From assembly GCA_964499865.1 (NCBI GenBank), contig CAZCPY010000069.1, positions 1-16,904 of the forward strand: 16,904 nucleotides of DNA. The letters are read 5' to 3'. Positions within the stretch are counted from its first letter, which is position 1. Every line of letters starts with the position of its first letter. The notes beneath the pieces were generated by a model. It was given only the letters and a program-made list of their open reading frames with translations, did not search any database and was not told where the DNA came from. Positions 6,719-15,825 of this stretch are shown here, piece after piece. The DNA comes from JANOGU01 sp964499865 (GTDB lineage Bacteria > Pseudomonadota > Alphaproteobacteria > Rhodobacterales > Rhodobacteraceae). The position numbers and the translations under genes are program-made.

Positions 6719-8311
6719 GTGGCGGAAGGCGCAGGGGGCCGGCCGGTGGCCGATCTGTTCATCATCGGTGGCGGCATCAACGGCTGCGGCATCGCGCGGG
6801 ATGCCTCGGGACGCGGGCTTTCGGTCGTGCTGGCCGAACAGGGCGACCTGGCGCAGGCGACGTCCTCCGCCTCGACCAAGCTGTTCCACGGCGGCCTGCG
6901 CTACCTCGAATACTTCGAGTTCCGTCTGGTGCGCGAGGCGCTGGAGGAACGCGAGACGCTGCTGGCCGCCATGCCGCACATCAGCTGGCCGATGCGGTTC
7001 GTGCTGCCCTACCATCCCGACATGCGGTTCGAAGGCGACACGCCGACCTCGCGCCTGCTGTCGCGCGTGATGCCCTGGATGCGCGGGCGGCGGCCGGCCT
7101 GGCTGATCCGGCTGGGGCTGTTCCTGTATGACAACCTGGGTGGGCGGAAGATCCTGCCCGGGACGCGGGCGCTGGACCTGTCGACCGACCCCGCAGGCCA
7201 GCCCCTGCAGCCGCGGTTCCGGGGCAAGGCCTATGAGTATTCCGACTGCTGGGTGCAGGATTCGCGCCTTGTCGTGCTGAACGCGCGCGACGCCGAGGCG
7301 CGCGGGGCGCGCATCCTGACACGCACGCGCGTCATCTCGGCCGCGCGCGAGGGCGGGCGGTGGCGGGTCGAGACCGACGGCCCGCAGGGGCGCGACGTGC
7401 ACCACGCCCGCGGACTGGTCAACGCGGGCGGCCCCTGGGTCGAGGACGTGATCCGCAACGTGGCGCGGATCAACTCCAGCGAAGGGGTGCGGCTGGTGCG
7501 CGGCAGCCACATCGTCACGAAGCGGCTGTTCGACCATGACCGCTGCTACTTCTTCCAGGGCGAGGACGGGCGGATCATCTTCGCCATTCCCTACGAGGAC
7601 GACTTCACCCTGATCGGCACCACCGACAAGGACCATCAGGGCAAGCCTACCGAGGCGCGCTGCACCGACGAGGAACGCGACTACCTGCTGGCCTTCGCCT
7701 CGCGCTACTTCGCGCGTCCGGTGACGCTGGCCGATGTCGTCTGGACCTATTCCGGCGTGCGGCCGCTGTACAACGACGGGGCCAAGTCGGCGACGGCGGC
7801 GACGCGGGACTATGTGCTGAGCGTCGATGCCAACGGGCCGCCGCTTCTGAACGTCTTCGGCGGCAAGATCACCACCTACCGGCGGCTGGCCGAAAGCGCG
7901 ATGGCCAAGCTTGCGCCGCATTTTCCGGGCCTCAAGGGGGCCTGGACGGCGCGCGTGGCCCTGCCGGGCGGGGATTTCCCGCAGGACGGGGTGGCGGCCC
8001 TGAAGGGCGCGCTGATGGGCGCCCATCCCTTCCTGTCGGACGCCCACGCCGCCCGCCTGATCCGCCACTACGGCACCGAATCCGCGCAGATGCTGGCGGG
8101 CGCCAGGACCGCTGCCGACCTTGGCCGCGACTTCGGCGCCACGCTGACCGAGGCCGAGGTGCGCTGGCTGATCGCCCGCGAATGGGCGCGGCGGGCCGAG
8201 GACGTGGTCTGGCGCCGCACCAAGCTGGGCCTGCGGATGACGCCCGACCAGATCGCCGCGCTGGACGCCTGGATGACCGGGGAAGGCGCCATGGCGCGTG
8301 CCGCCGAGTAG
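6719..8311 (+). CDS. glpD: Aerobic glycerol-3-phosphate dehydrogenase GlpD
   Basis: An FAD-dependent, membrane-associated enzyme that oxidises sn-glycerol-3-phosphate to dihydroxyacetone phosphate and passes electrons to quinone. The predicted 530 residues are close to the family norm of about 500-530. The dinucleotide-binding motif IIGGGINGCGIARDASGRG lies at residues 15-33, followed by the signature SSASTKLFHGGLRYLE at 49-64 and FGGKITTYRRLAE in the C-terminal half of the FAD domain. I chose GTG 6719 because it has GGGAGG eight bases upstream and puts the FAD motif at the usual distance from the N-terminus. Longer starts would run through the operator and promoter. The stop TAG is part of a palindromic repeat. 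It is first of a glpD-glpK unit. Confidence 0.95.
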   Translation: MAEGAGGRPVADLFIIGGGINGCGIARDASGRGLSVVLAEQGDLAQATSSASTKLFHGGLRYLEYFEFRLVREALEERETLLAAMPHISWPMRFVLPYHPDMRFEGDTPTSRLLSRVMPWMRGRRPAWLIRLGLFLYDNLGGRKILPGTRALDLSTDPAGQPLQPRFRGKAYEYSDCWVQDSRLVVLNARDAEARGARILTRTRVISAAREGGRWRVETDGPQGRDVHHARGLVNAGGPWVEDVIRNVARINSSEGVRLVRGSHIVTKRLFDHDRCYFFQGEDGRIIFAIPYEDDFTLIGTTDKDHQGKPTEARCTDEERDYLLAFASRYFARPVTLADVVWTYSGVRPLYNDGAKSATAATRDYVLSVDANGPPLLNVFGGKITTYRRLAESAMAKLAPHFPGLKGAWTARVALPGGDFPQDGVAALKGALMGAHPFLSDAHAARLIRHYGTESAQMLAGARTAADLGRDFGATLTEAEVRWLIAREWARRAEDVVWRRTKLGLRMTPDQIAALDAWMTGEGAMARAAE

Positions 8312-8370
8312 GGTGCGTGCTTGCACGCACCGCTGTCCCCGACCCCGGTGCGCGCAGGCACGCACCCTAC
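8308..8370. repeat. REP-like palindromic element between glpD and glpK
   Basis: The ends are a perfect 13-base inverted repeat, GTAGGGTGCGTGC (8308-8320) and GCACGCACCCTAC (8358-8370). Each end is also part of its own hairpin. Copy A is GGTGCGTGC-TT-GCACGCACC (8312-8331, perfect). Copy B is GGTGCGCGC-AG-GCACGCACC (8347-8366, one mismatch). They are separated by 15 C-rich bases. The element can fold as two hairpins or one long one. It resembles GTAGGGTGCG-type REP sequences widespread in proteobacteria. It starts inside the last codons of glpD, supplying its TAG stop, and ends ten bases before the glpK ATG. It may therefore stabilise the upstream mRNA or reduce readthrough into glpK. Confidence 0.75.
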
Positions 8371-8380
8371 GGAACCCGCC

Positions 8381-9865
<1,485 letters not shown>

Positions 9866-9882
9866 GGGCGCCCCCGCGGGAC

Positions 9883-9913
9883 TTGCGCCGCACATGGCTT
9901 GGCTCTAGCCAAG
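9883..9913 (+). promoter_or_regulatory. Possible mdh promoter with overlapping palindrome
   Basis: A near-perfect palindrome CTTGGCT-CT-AGCCAAG lies at 9898-9913. A weak promoter pair, TTGCGC (9883-9888) and TAGCCA (9906-9911) with a 17-base spacer, overlaps it. The pair matches consensus poorly (three and two of six). The palindrome is the more reliable observation and could be an operator or a leader hairpin for mdh. Confidence 0.3.
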
Positions 9914-9949
9914 GGCAACCCCAACGCGCCCCTTCCGGAGGACCCTCCC

Positions 9950-10912
9950 ATGGCCAGACCCAAGATCGCGCTGATCGGCGCGGGACAGATCGGCGGCACG
10001 CTTGCCCATATGGCGGCGCAGAAGGAACTGGGCGATGTCGTGCTGTTCGACGTGGCCGAAGGCGTGCCGCAGGGCAAGGCGCTGGACATCGCGGAATCCG
10101 GCCCCTCGGGCCGGTTCGACGCGAAGCTGCGCGGCACCAACGACTATGCCGACATCGCGGGCGCCCATGTCTGCATCGTGACCGCGGGCGTCCCCCGCAA
10201 GCCGGGGATGAGCCGCGACGACCTGCTGGGCATCAACCTCAAGGTGATGAAGGCGGTGGGGGAAGGCATCAGGACGCATGCCCCGAATGCCTTCGTGATC
10301 TGCATCACCAACCCGCTGGACGCGATGGTCTGGGCGCTGCGCGAGTTTTCCGGCCTGCCGCACAACAAGGTCATCGGCATGGCGGGCGTGCTGGACAGCG
10401 CGCGGTTCCGCCACTTCCTGTCGGTCGAATTCGGCGTGTCGATGCGCGACGTGACGGCTTTCGTGCTCGGTGGCCACGGCGACACGATGGTGCCGCTGGC
10501 GCGCTATTCCACCGTGGGCGGCATCCCGCTGCCCGACCTCGTGGCGCTGGGCTGGTGCACGCAGGAACGCCTCGACCGGATCGTGCAGCGCACCCGCGAC
10601 GGCGGGGCGGAAATCGTGGGCCTTCTGAAGACCGGGTCGGCCTTCTACGCCCCCGCGCAATCGGCGATCGAGATGGCCGAGGCCTATCTCAAGGACCAGA
10701 AGCGCCTGCTGCCCTGCGCCGCCTGGTGCACCTCGGAATACGGGCTGGGGGGCATGTATGTGGGCGTCCCGGTCATCATCGGCGAGGGCGGCGTCGAGCG
10801 GATCATCGACATCCCGCTGAACGGCGACGAGGCGGCGATGTTCCAGAAGTCGGTCGACGCGGTGAAGGGCCTGGTCGCCGCCTGCCGGGGCATCGACCCC
10901 ACGCTCGCCTGA
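9950..10912 (+). CDS. mdh: Malate dehydrogenase
   Basis: An NAD-dependent TCA-cycle enzyme interconverting malate and oxaloacetate in the cytoplasm. At 320 residues it is the LDH-like alphaproteobacterial type. Seen in order are NAD loop GAGQIGG (10-16), D34 for the adenosine ribose, the mobile substrate loop GVPRKPGMSRDD (R83 and R89; Arg where lactate dehydrogenase has Gln), ITNPLD with N121, LDSARF (D149, R152) and the catalytic His in GGHGDTM (H176). ATG 9950 has GGAGG at 9937-9941, eight bases upstream. A strong hairpin follows the stop. In many alphaproteobacteria sucC follows mdh directly; here it lies 5 kb further on. Confidence 0.96.
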   Translation: MARPKIALIGAGQIGGTLAHMAAQKELGDVVLFDVAEGVPQGKALDIAESGPSGRFDAKLRGTNDYADIAGAHVCIVTAGVPRKPGMSRDDLLGINLKVMKAVGEGIRTHAPNAFVICITNPLDAMVWALREFSGLPHNKVIGMAGVLDSARFRHFLSVEFGVSMRDVTAFVLGGHGDTMVPLARYSTVGGIPLPDLVALGWCTQERLDRIVQRTRDGGAEIVGLLKTGSAFYAPAQSAIEMAEAYLKDQKRLLPCAAWCTSEYGLGGMYVGVPVIIGEGGVERIIDIPLNGDEAAMFQKSVDAVKGLVAACRGIDPTLA

Positions 10913-10923
10913 CGGCGGACAGG

Positions 10924-10949
10924 ACGCCGGGGCCCGCGCGCCCCGGCGT
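10924..10949 (+). terminator. Intrinsic terminator after mdh
   Basis: A perfect 10-bp GC-rich stem ACGCCGGGGC / GCCCCGGCGT (10924-10933 and 10940-10949) with a six-base loop starts 12 bases after the mdh stop. It is followed by TCCCCGTTTCC, a broken T-tract. It separates mdh from pepT, whose ribosome site begins at 10961. The stem is strong; the weak T-tract means termination may be partial. Confidence 0.65.
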
Positions 10950-10970
10950 TCCCCGTTTCCGGAGGCCCCG

Positions 10971-12200
10971 ATGTCCGACCTGCGCGCCGATCTCGAATCC
11001 CGCCTGTTGCGCTACTGCGCCGTCGATACGCAATCCGACATCGACAGCGTGTCACGGCCTTCGACCGCGGTGCAGCTGAACCTCGCCCGGATGCTGGTGG
11101 AGGAGCTTCAGGCCATCGGGCTGACCGATGTCCGCCTGACCGGCTACGGCGCCGTCCTTGCCACGCTGCCCGGCACCGCGCCGGGGCCGGTGATCGGCCT
11201 GCTGGCGCATATGGACACGGCGCCCCAGTTCAACGCGACCGGCGTGAAGCCGCGCGTCATCCGCCGATACAACGGCGGCGCCATCAGCTTTCCCGACGCG
11301 CCCGGGCTGACCCTGACGCCCGGGGAATCGCCCTATCTGGCCGAGCGCGCGGGCGACGACATCGTGACCGCATCCGGCACCACGCTGCTGGGCGCCGACG
11401 ACAAGGCCGGGATCGCCATCCTGATGGCGCTGGCGGCGAAGCTCGCCGGGGACCCCGCGCCCCGGCCGCCGGTCCGGCTGGCCTTCACCCCCGACGAGGA
11501 GATCGGCCGCGGCGTCGATGCCCGCCTGCCGGCCGACCTGGGCGCCGACTTCGCCTATACGCTGGACGGCGGCAGGCGGGGCGAGATCGAACACGAAAGC
11601 TTTTCCGCCGACCGCGCCACCGTCACCTTCACCGGCGTCTCGGTGCATCCGGGATATGCCAGGGGCAAGCTGGTCAGCGCGCTGACGCTGGCCGCCCGCT
11701 TCCTGTCGCTGCTGCCGCACGAGATGACGCCCGAGACGACCGAAGGCCGGCAGGGCTATATCCACGCCACCGACATCGCCGGATCGGCCGCGGAATGCCG
11801 CGTGAACCTGATCCTGCGCGATTTCGACGATGCGGCGCTGGAGGCCCAGGGCGAGATGCTGCGCGCCATCGCGGCGGCGCTGGCGGCGACCGAACCGCGG
11901 GCGGTGATCGCGGTGGAGATCGTGGCCCAGTACCGCAACATGCGCCGGGCGCTGGAACGCGACCGCCGCGCGCTGGACCTTGCGCTGGCGGCGGCCAGGG
12001 CTCAGGGCATCGAGCCCGTCTCGGCCCCGATCCGCGGCGGCACCGACGGGTCGCGGCTGACCGAGCTGGGCGTGCCCTGCCCGAACCTGTTCACCGGGAT
12101 GCAGGAGATCCACGGGCCGAAGGAATGGGTCTCGTTGCAGGACATGGAGGCCGCCGCGGGCCTTGTCGAACGCCTGCTGTCGCGCGCCGCAGCACCGTGA
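10971..12200 (+). CDS. pepT: Peptidase T (tripeptide aminopeptidase)
   Basis: A cytoplasmic M20B-family zinc peptidase that removes the N-terminal residue from tripeptides. The predicted 409 residues match E. coli PepT. All metal and catalytic positions are visible: AHMDTAP with H80 and D82, GADDKAG around D143, TPDEEIG with E176 and E177, D199 in TLDGG, and H381 in EIHGPKEW. The dimerisation (lid) domain lies about residues 210-325, with FTGVSVHPGYARGK. ATG 10971 has GGAGG five bases upstream (10961-10965). Its stop TGA overlaps the GTG start of the methyltransferase gene (GTGA), so the two are likely translated in coupling. Confidence 0.94.
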   Translation: MSDLRADLESRLLRYCAVDTQSDIDSVSRPSTAVQLNLARMLVEELQAIGLTDVRLTGYGAVLATLPGTAPGPVIGLLAHMDTAPQFNATGVKPRVIRRYNGGAISFPDAPGLTLTPGESPYLAERAGDDIVTASGTTLLGADDKAGIAILMALAAKLAGDPAPRPPVRLAFTPDEEIGRGVDARLPADLGADFAYTLDGGRRGEIEHESFSADRATVTFTGVSVHPGYARGKLVSALTLAARFLSLLPHEMTPETTEGRQGYIHATDIAGSAAECRVNLILRDFDDAALEAQGEMLRAIAAALAATEPRAVIAVEIVAQYRNMRRALERDRRALDLALAAARAQGIEPVSAPIRGGTDGSRLTELGVPCPNLFTGMQEIHGPKEWVSLQDMEAAAGLVERLLSRAAAP

Positions 12201-12856
12201 GCCGACCCCTCTCGCCCTACCTCGCCCCGGGATTCTACGACCGTGCGCTGGACGCCGGGCGGCACCGGCAGATCACCGGCGGCTGGTGGGAGGAGACGGG
12301 CCGCCTGCAGCTGGCGCTGCTGCGGGAGGCCGGCCTGACCCCGGGCGACGGCCTTCTGGACATCGGCTGCGGCGCCTTGCGGCTGGGGTGCAAGGCGGTG
12401 CCGTTCCTCGACCCCGGCCGCTACTGGGGCACCGATGCCTCGGGCGCGCTGATGCGGCGGGGCCGGGAGGTGGAGCTTGACGATGCCGCCCGGGCGCGGC
12501 TGCCCTTGGGGCAACTGGTGGAGGATGCGGTGTTCGCCTTTCCCGGCGTGCCGGGCGACCTGCGCTTTGCCATCGCCTGGGGCGTCTTCACCCACCTGCC
12601 GCTGACGGCGCTGGAGAGGTGCCTTGCATCGCTGGCGCGGTTCGGCGGGCTTCGGGCGGTGCTGTTCACCGTCTTCCACCCCGGCCCCGGCGGCGCCGGG
12701 CGGCCCGTCACCCACGCCGACCGTCCGCCCTATGCCCTTGGCCCCGCCGCGGTGGAGACCGCGGTCCGCGCGGCAGGGTTCCGCGCCGCGCCGGACGACC
12801 GCCGCCTGCCGCGCGGTCAGGTGCTTTACGTCGCGTCACCGGTCGGAAAAGCCTGA
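12197..12856 (+). CDS. Class I SAM-dependent methyltransferase, substrate unknown
   Basis: A 219-residue predicted soluble methyltransferase. Motif I is LLDIGCGALRLG (residues 53-64), the glycine-rich SAM loop. WGTDAS around 77-82 ends beta-strand 2 with its acidic residue D80. A hydrophobic strand FAIAWGVFTHLPL looks like motif IV. The GCGALRLG form occurs in uncharacterised methyltransferases rather than the well-known protein or RNA enzymes, so no substrate is assigned. The GTG start overlaps the pepT stop (GTGA), and no other start gives the SAM motif a normal N-terminal lead. There is no signal peptide or membrane segment. Coupling to pepT is structural; a functional link is not evident. 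Confidence 0.78.
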   Translation: MSRPLSPYLAPGFYDRALDAGRHRQITGGWWEETGRLQLALLREAGLTPGDGLLDIGCGALRLGCKAVPFLDPGRYWGTDASGALMRRGREVELDDAARARLPLGQLVEDAVFAFPGVPGDLRFAIAWGVFTHLPLTALERCLASLARFGGLRAVLFTVFHPGPGGAGRPVTHADRPPYALGPAAVETAVRAAGFRAAPDDRRLPRGQVLYVASPVGKA

Positions 12857-12921
12857 CCTCTGCGCCGTTGCGCCGCGCGGCCATCGGCGCGATGCTGGCG
12901 CGGTACTTGCCGGAGAGCTTC

Positions 12922-14112
12922 ATGCGCCCGCTTGCCCTTGCCCTGAGCCTGACGCTTTCCGCCGCGCCGGTGGCGGCCGAGACGATCTCGGCCGAGATCG
13001 CCCGCAGCGGCATCGCCCCCACCGCCACGCGCCTGGCCGCCCTGCCCGCGCCCACGGCAGAGGAGGCCTTCGCGCTGGCGGGCCTGCGGTTCCTGTCGGG
13101 CGTCGAACGCGCGCTGCAGCTTCGCTGGGAAACCGGCATCCGCGCCGACTGGTCGGAACTGCCGATCCTGCGCCTGCCGATCCCGGAGAACCCCGCCGCG
13201 CGGCCCTTTGCCGGGGCGGACGTGGCGGCGCTGCTGGCGGGCGTGACCGAGGACATGGCGGCGGCGCAGGCGGCGCTGGGCCGGGTGGAGGGCGATTTCG
13301 GGCTGGAGATCGCGCTGAACGACCTGTGGTTCGACATCAACCGCAGCGGCACGCGGGACGAGGGCGAAGGCGTCGTCCAGGTCGCGGGGCTGACGTTGAC
13401 CGGGGCACAGGTCATGGGCCCGCAGGCGGCGCTGGCGCCGGTGGTGCGCTTCGACCGGGCGGATGCCGACTGGCTGCGCGCCTACACGCATTTCCTGGCG
13501 GCCTTCGCGACCCTGGGCCTGGCCTTCGACCCCGCGCCGCAGGTTGACCGGGTGGTCGCCGCCTCGGCCCGGATGGCCGAGCTTGCGGGCGACGCGCCGC
13601 CCGCCAATGCGCTGGACATGATGTTCGGCCGCCAGGTCGACCGCGCGGCGATGATCCTGATGGCGCTGGACACGGCCCCCGACCCGGCGCTGACGCGCGC
13701 GGCGCACGGGCACCTCCTGTCGATGATCGAAGCCAACCGCGCCTTCTGGGCCGCCGTCGGGGCCGAGACCGACAACGACCGGGAATGGGTGCCGAACGAC
13801 CGCCAGACCTCGGCCCTGGGCCTGGCCATGCCGCCCGAGACGGGCGCGCGCTGGCAGGCGGTGCTGGCCGACGCGGAGGCGATGCTGAAGGGCGAGAAGC
13901 TGATCCCGCACTGGCGGCTGGGGACGGAAGCCGGGCTGAACCTGCGCCGGATGTTCGAGGCGCCGGCACGGGTTGACCCTGTGGCCTGGGTGCAGGGCGA
14001 GGGGCTGCTGCCCTATGCCGAAAGGGGCGAGCGGGTGTCGTCGCAGTCCTGGCGCGACTTCGAGCGGCTGCTGCAGGGCGACGCGATGCTGTTCGCGCTG
14101 TTCCTGAACTGA
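12922..14112 (+). CDS. Secreted protein of unknown function with an EF-hand-like loop
   Basis: A 396-residue protein I do not recognise. The N-terminus MRPLALALSLTLSAAPVAAE is a clear Sec signal peptide, with predicted cleavage after VAA (residue 19). The protein is then periplasmic or released, as no later membrane segment is obvious. The body is Ala- and Leu-rich and probably helical. Residues 138-149 read DINRSGTRDEGE, with D, N, S, G, D and E at EF-hand positions 1, 3, 5, 6, 9 and 12; a second acidic patch TDNDREW lies at 283-289. Ca2+ binding is therefore plausible but untested, and position 8 is Arg instead of a hydrophobic residue. ATG 12922 has GGAG six bases upstream; ATG 12891 would add ten residues and spoil the signal peptide. 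Confidence 0.8.
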   Translation: MRPLALALSLTLSAAPVAAETISAEIARSGIAPTATRLAALPAPTAEEAFALAGLRFLSGVERALQLRWETGIRADWSELPILRLPIPENPAARPFAGADVAALLAGVTEDMAAAQAALGRVEGDFGLEIALNDLWFDINRSGTRDEGEGVVQVAGLTLTGAQVMGPQAALAPVVRFDRADADWLRAYTHFLAAFATLGLAFDPAPQVDRVVAASARMAELAGDAPPANALDMMFGRQVDRAAMILMALDTAPDPALTRAAHGHLLSMIEANRAFWAAVGAETDNDREWVPNDRQTSALGLAMPPETGARWQAVLADAEAMLKGEKLIPHWRLGTEAGLNLRRMFEAPARVDPVAWVQGEGLLPYAERGERVSSQSWRDFERLLQGDAMLFALFLN

Positions 14113-14138
14113 CCGTTCCGGGGGAGCGGCCCGCTCGA

Positions 14139-14159
14139 CCCCACCCGAAGGGGGTGGGG
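14139..14159. terminator. GC hairpin downstream of the secreted-protein gene
   Basis: An 8-bp perfect stem CCCCACCC / GGGTGGGG with a five-base loop GAAGG lies 27 bases past the stop at 14112. No T-run follows on either strand. It may act as a weak or Rho-assisted terminator, or simply be part of the palindrome-rich convergent gap 14113-14350. A shorter stem GAGCG/CGCTC precedes it and CCGCGG-CTG-CCGCGG follows it. Confidence 0.4.
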
Positions 14160-14219
14160 GTGCTCGCAGGCCGCGGCTGCCGCGGGCCCCTGGGAACGGC
14201 GTGGTGCCGGCGGATGGCC

Positions 14220-14265
14220 CCGGGGCGCTGCCCCGGACCCCGGGGTATTTGTGCCAGGATGAAGC
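14220..14265 (+). repeat. Intergenic repeat of Rhodobacterales type with hairpin
   Basis: The hairpin CCGGGGC-GCT-GCCCCGG (14220-14236) is followed by ACCCCGGGGT and then ATTTGTGCCAGGATGAAGC. From memory, sequences of this form (GC-rich hairpin, CCCCGGGGTATTT, then a CCA-GA-GAAG tail) recur between genes in many Rhodobacteraceae genomes. The T-rich step after the hairpin suggests terminator activity rightwards. The rest of the gap 14266-14350 shows no gene. Only one copy is in the window, so repeat status rests on recollection. Confidence 0.45.
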
Positions 14266-14350
14266 GGCAGACGGGCTTCGTCCCGGCTGAAGCGCGCCCG
14301 GGGGTCGGGCCGGGATGGGCGCTTCCCGCCTGCCGGTCGACGTGCCGCAG

Positions 14351-15697
14351 TCAGGGGCGGCCGGGAAGGGTGCCGAGGACGGCGTCGAGCGTCGCGGCGG
14401 TCTTGTCCGCGATCTCCTCCAGGTCGGCCTCGGTCGCGTTGTAGGCGGGGGCGAGGATGACGGTGTCGCCGTTCCGGCCATCGACGTTGCCGCCGGAGGG
14501 GTAGCAGATCAGGCCGCGGTCGAGGGCCGCGCGGCGGATGCGGGAATTGACGCCGAGCGTGGCGTCGAAGGGCGCGCGGGTTGCGGGGTCCTGCACGATC
14601 TCGAGCCCCAGGAAGAAGCCGCGGCCGCGGATGTCGGCGACCTGCGGCAGGTGGGCGAGCCGCGCGGCGAGGTCGGCGCGGAACGCCGGGCCGCGGGTGG
14701 CGACGCGGGCGACGAGGTCTTCTTCGGCGATGATGCGCTGCACCGCCACGCCCGCGGCGAGGCAGGCGGTATGGCCGGTGTAGGTGTGGCCGGTGAGCGG
14801 ACCGCCGTGGCCGGCCCTGAGCACCTCGGCGACCCTGCCGGTGAAGACCGCGGCGCCGAGCGGCAGGTAGCCGCCGGACACCGACTTGGCGACCGTCAGG
14901 ATGTCGGGCACCACGCCGTCTGCCGCGCTGGCGCGCCAGACGCCGGTGCGGCCCGCGCCGCACATCACCTCGTCGGCGATCATCAGCACGCCGTGGCGGC
15001 GGCAGACCTGCGCCATCGCCGCGCCGTAGCCCGGCGGCGCGGGCAGGGCGCCACCCGCGGCGCCGACCACGGGTTCCCAGACGAAGGCGGCCACCGTCTC
15101 GGGGCCGAGGCGCCGGATTTCGGCGTCGAGTTCCGCGGCCAGGTGGGCGGTCAGGTCTTCGGGCGCCACGCCCGCCGGGGGGCGGAAGGCGTTGGCGGCG
15201 GAGACGCGGCCGATGGCGGGCAGGGCACCGGCGAAGGCGCGCTGGCGGTCGGCGAAGCCCGAGAGCGCGGTCGCCATCAGCGTGTTGCCGTGCCAGGACC
15301 GCGCGCGGGCGATGAACCTTGTGCGCCCCGGCTCGCCGCGGTCGTAGTGATACTGCAGCGCGATCTTGAGCGCGCTTTCCACCGCCTCGGACCCGCCGGT
15401 GACGAAGACGATCCCGCCGTACTCCGGGCCGCAGGCGGCAAGCACGATCTCGGTCATCGCCTCGAGCGGGTCGGCGGTGAAGACGTAGCGGTAGCCGTGC
15501 GCCACCCGCGCCATCTGGTCGGCGACGGCGCGGTTCACGCGCGCGTCGCCATGGCCCAGGCTGTAGACCGCAGGCCCGCCCGAGCCGTCGACGTAGCGCT
15601 TGCCGGTGCTGTCCCACAGGTGGCTGCCCGACCCGTGCGAGATGCGCGGCAGGGCGGTGTCGGAGATGTCGTTGGCGCTGGGGGAGGTGCGGGTCAT
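14351..15697 (-). CDS. Class III (subgroup II) aminotransferase, substrate unknown
   Basis: A PLP-dependent aminotransferase of 448 residues, full length for the class. Visible are the phosphate-binding GGSEAVE (101-107), SWHGN (134-138), the PLP-nitrogen aspartate in ADEV (D242) and the Schiff-base lysine K271 in TVAKSVSGGYLPLGA. HTYTGH follows in the small-domain interface. This class includes omega-amino acid:pyruvate, taurine, 4-aminobutyrate and DAPA aminotransferases; the sequence does not decide between them. I chose ATG 15697 because AGGA lies upstream with normal spacing; a GTG at 15715 lacks a ribosome site. It is divergent from sucC, sharing a 189-base region that holds two palindromic sites. 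Succinate-semialdehyde or other TCA-linked catabolism is a possible but unproven theme. Confidence 0.88.
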   Translation of the reverse strand: MTRTSPSANDISDTALPRISHGSGSHLWDSTGKRYVDGSGGPAVYSLGHGDARVNRAVADQMARVAHGYRYVFTADPLEAMTEIVLAACGPEYGGIVFVTGGSEAVESALKIALQYHYDRGEPGRTRFIARARSWHGNTLMATALSGFADRQRAFAGALPAIGRVSAANAFRPPAGVAPEDLTAHLAAELDAEIRRLGPETVAAFVWEPVVGAAGGALPAPPGYGAAMAQVCRRHGVLMIADEVMCGAGRTGVWRASAADGVVPDILTVAKSVSGGYLPLGAAVFTGRVAEVLRAGHGGPLTGHTYTGHTACLAAGVAVQRIIAEEDLVARVATRGPAFRADLAARLAHLPQVADIRGRGFFLGLEIVQDPATRAPFDATLGVNSRIRRAALDRGLICYPSGGNVDGRNGDTVILAPAYNATEADLEEIADKTAATLDAVLGTLPGRP

Positions 15698-15760
15698 GGG
15701 TCCTGCCTTCGTCACGTCGGGGGTGGCATGCGCGGGCCCCGGGGGTCAACCTGCGACAGA

Positions 15761-15790
15761 CGTGATCACACGCTGAAAACCCGTGATCAC
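15761..15790. promoter_or_regulatory. Tandem palindromic sites between aminotransferase gene and sucC
   Basis: The nine bases CGTGATCAC occur twice, at 15761-15769 and 15782-15790, 21 bp start to start or two helical turns. Each contains the perfect palindrome GTGATCAC. Two identical symmetric sites on one DNA face are typical of cooperative binding by a dimeric regulator. They lie 64-72 bases upstream of the aminotransferase ATG and about 97 bases upstream of sucC, so either gene or both could be the target. I cannot name the regulator, and no clear -35/-10 pair was found for either gene. Confidence 0.6.
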
Positions 15791-15825
15791 GAATGTCGGA
15801 TTCTTGGCCCGCGCCCGCGGAATCC

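Noticed and set aside
8321..8380. TTG 8321 as the glpK start
   Set aside because: The added 20 residues are encoded by the palindromic repeat, and ATG 8381 gives the conserved N-terminus.
15698..15715. GTG 15715 as the aminotransferase start
   Set aside because: No ribosome site upstream; ATG 15697 has AGGA in place.
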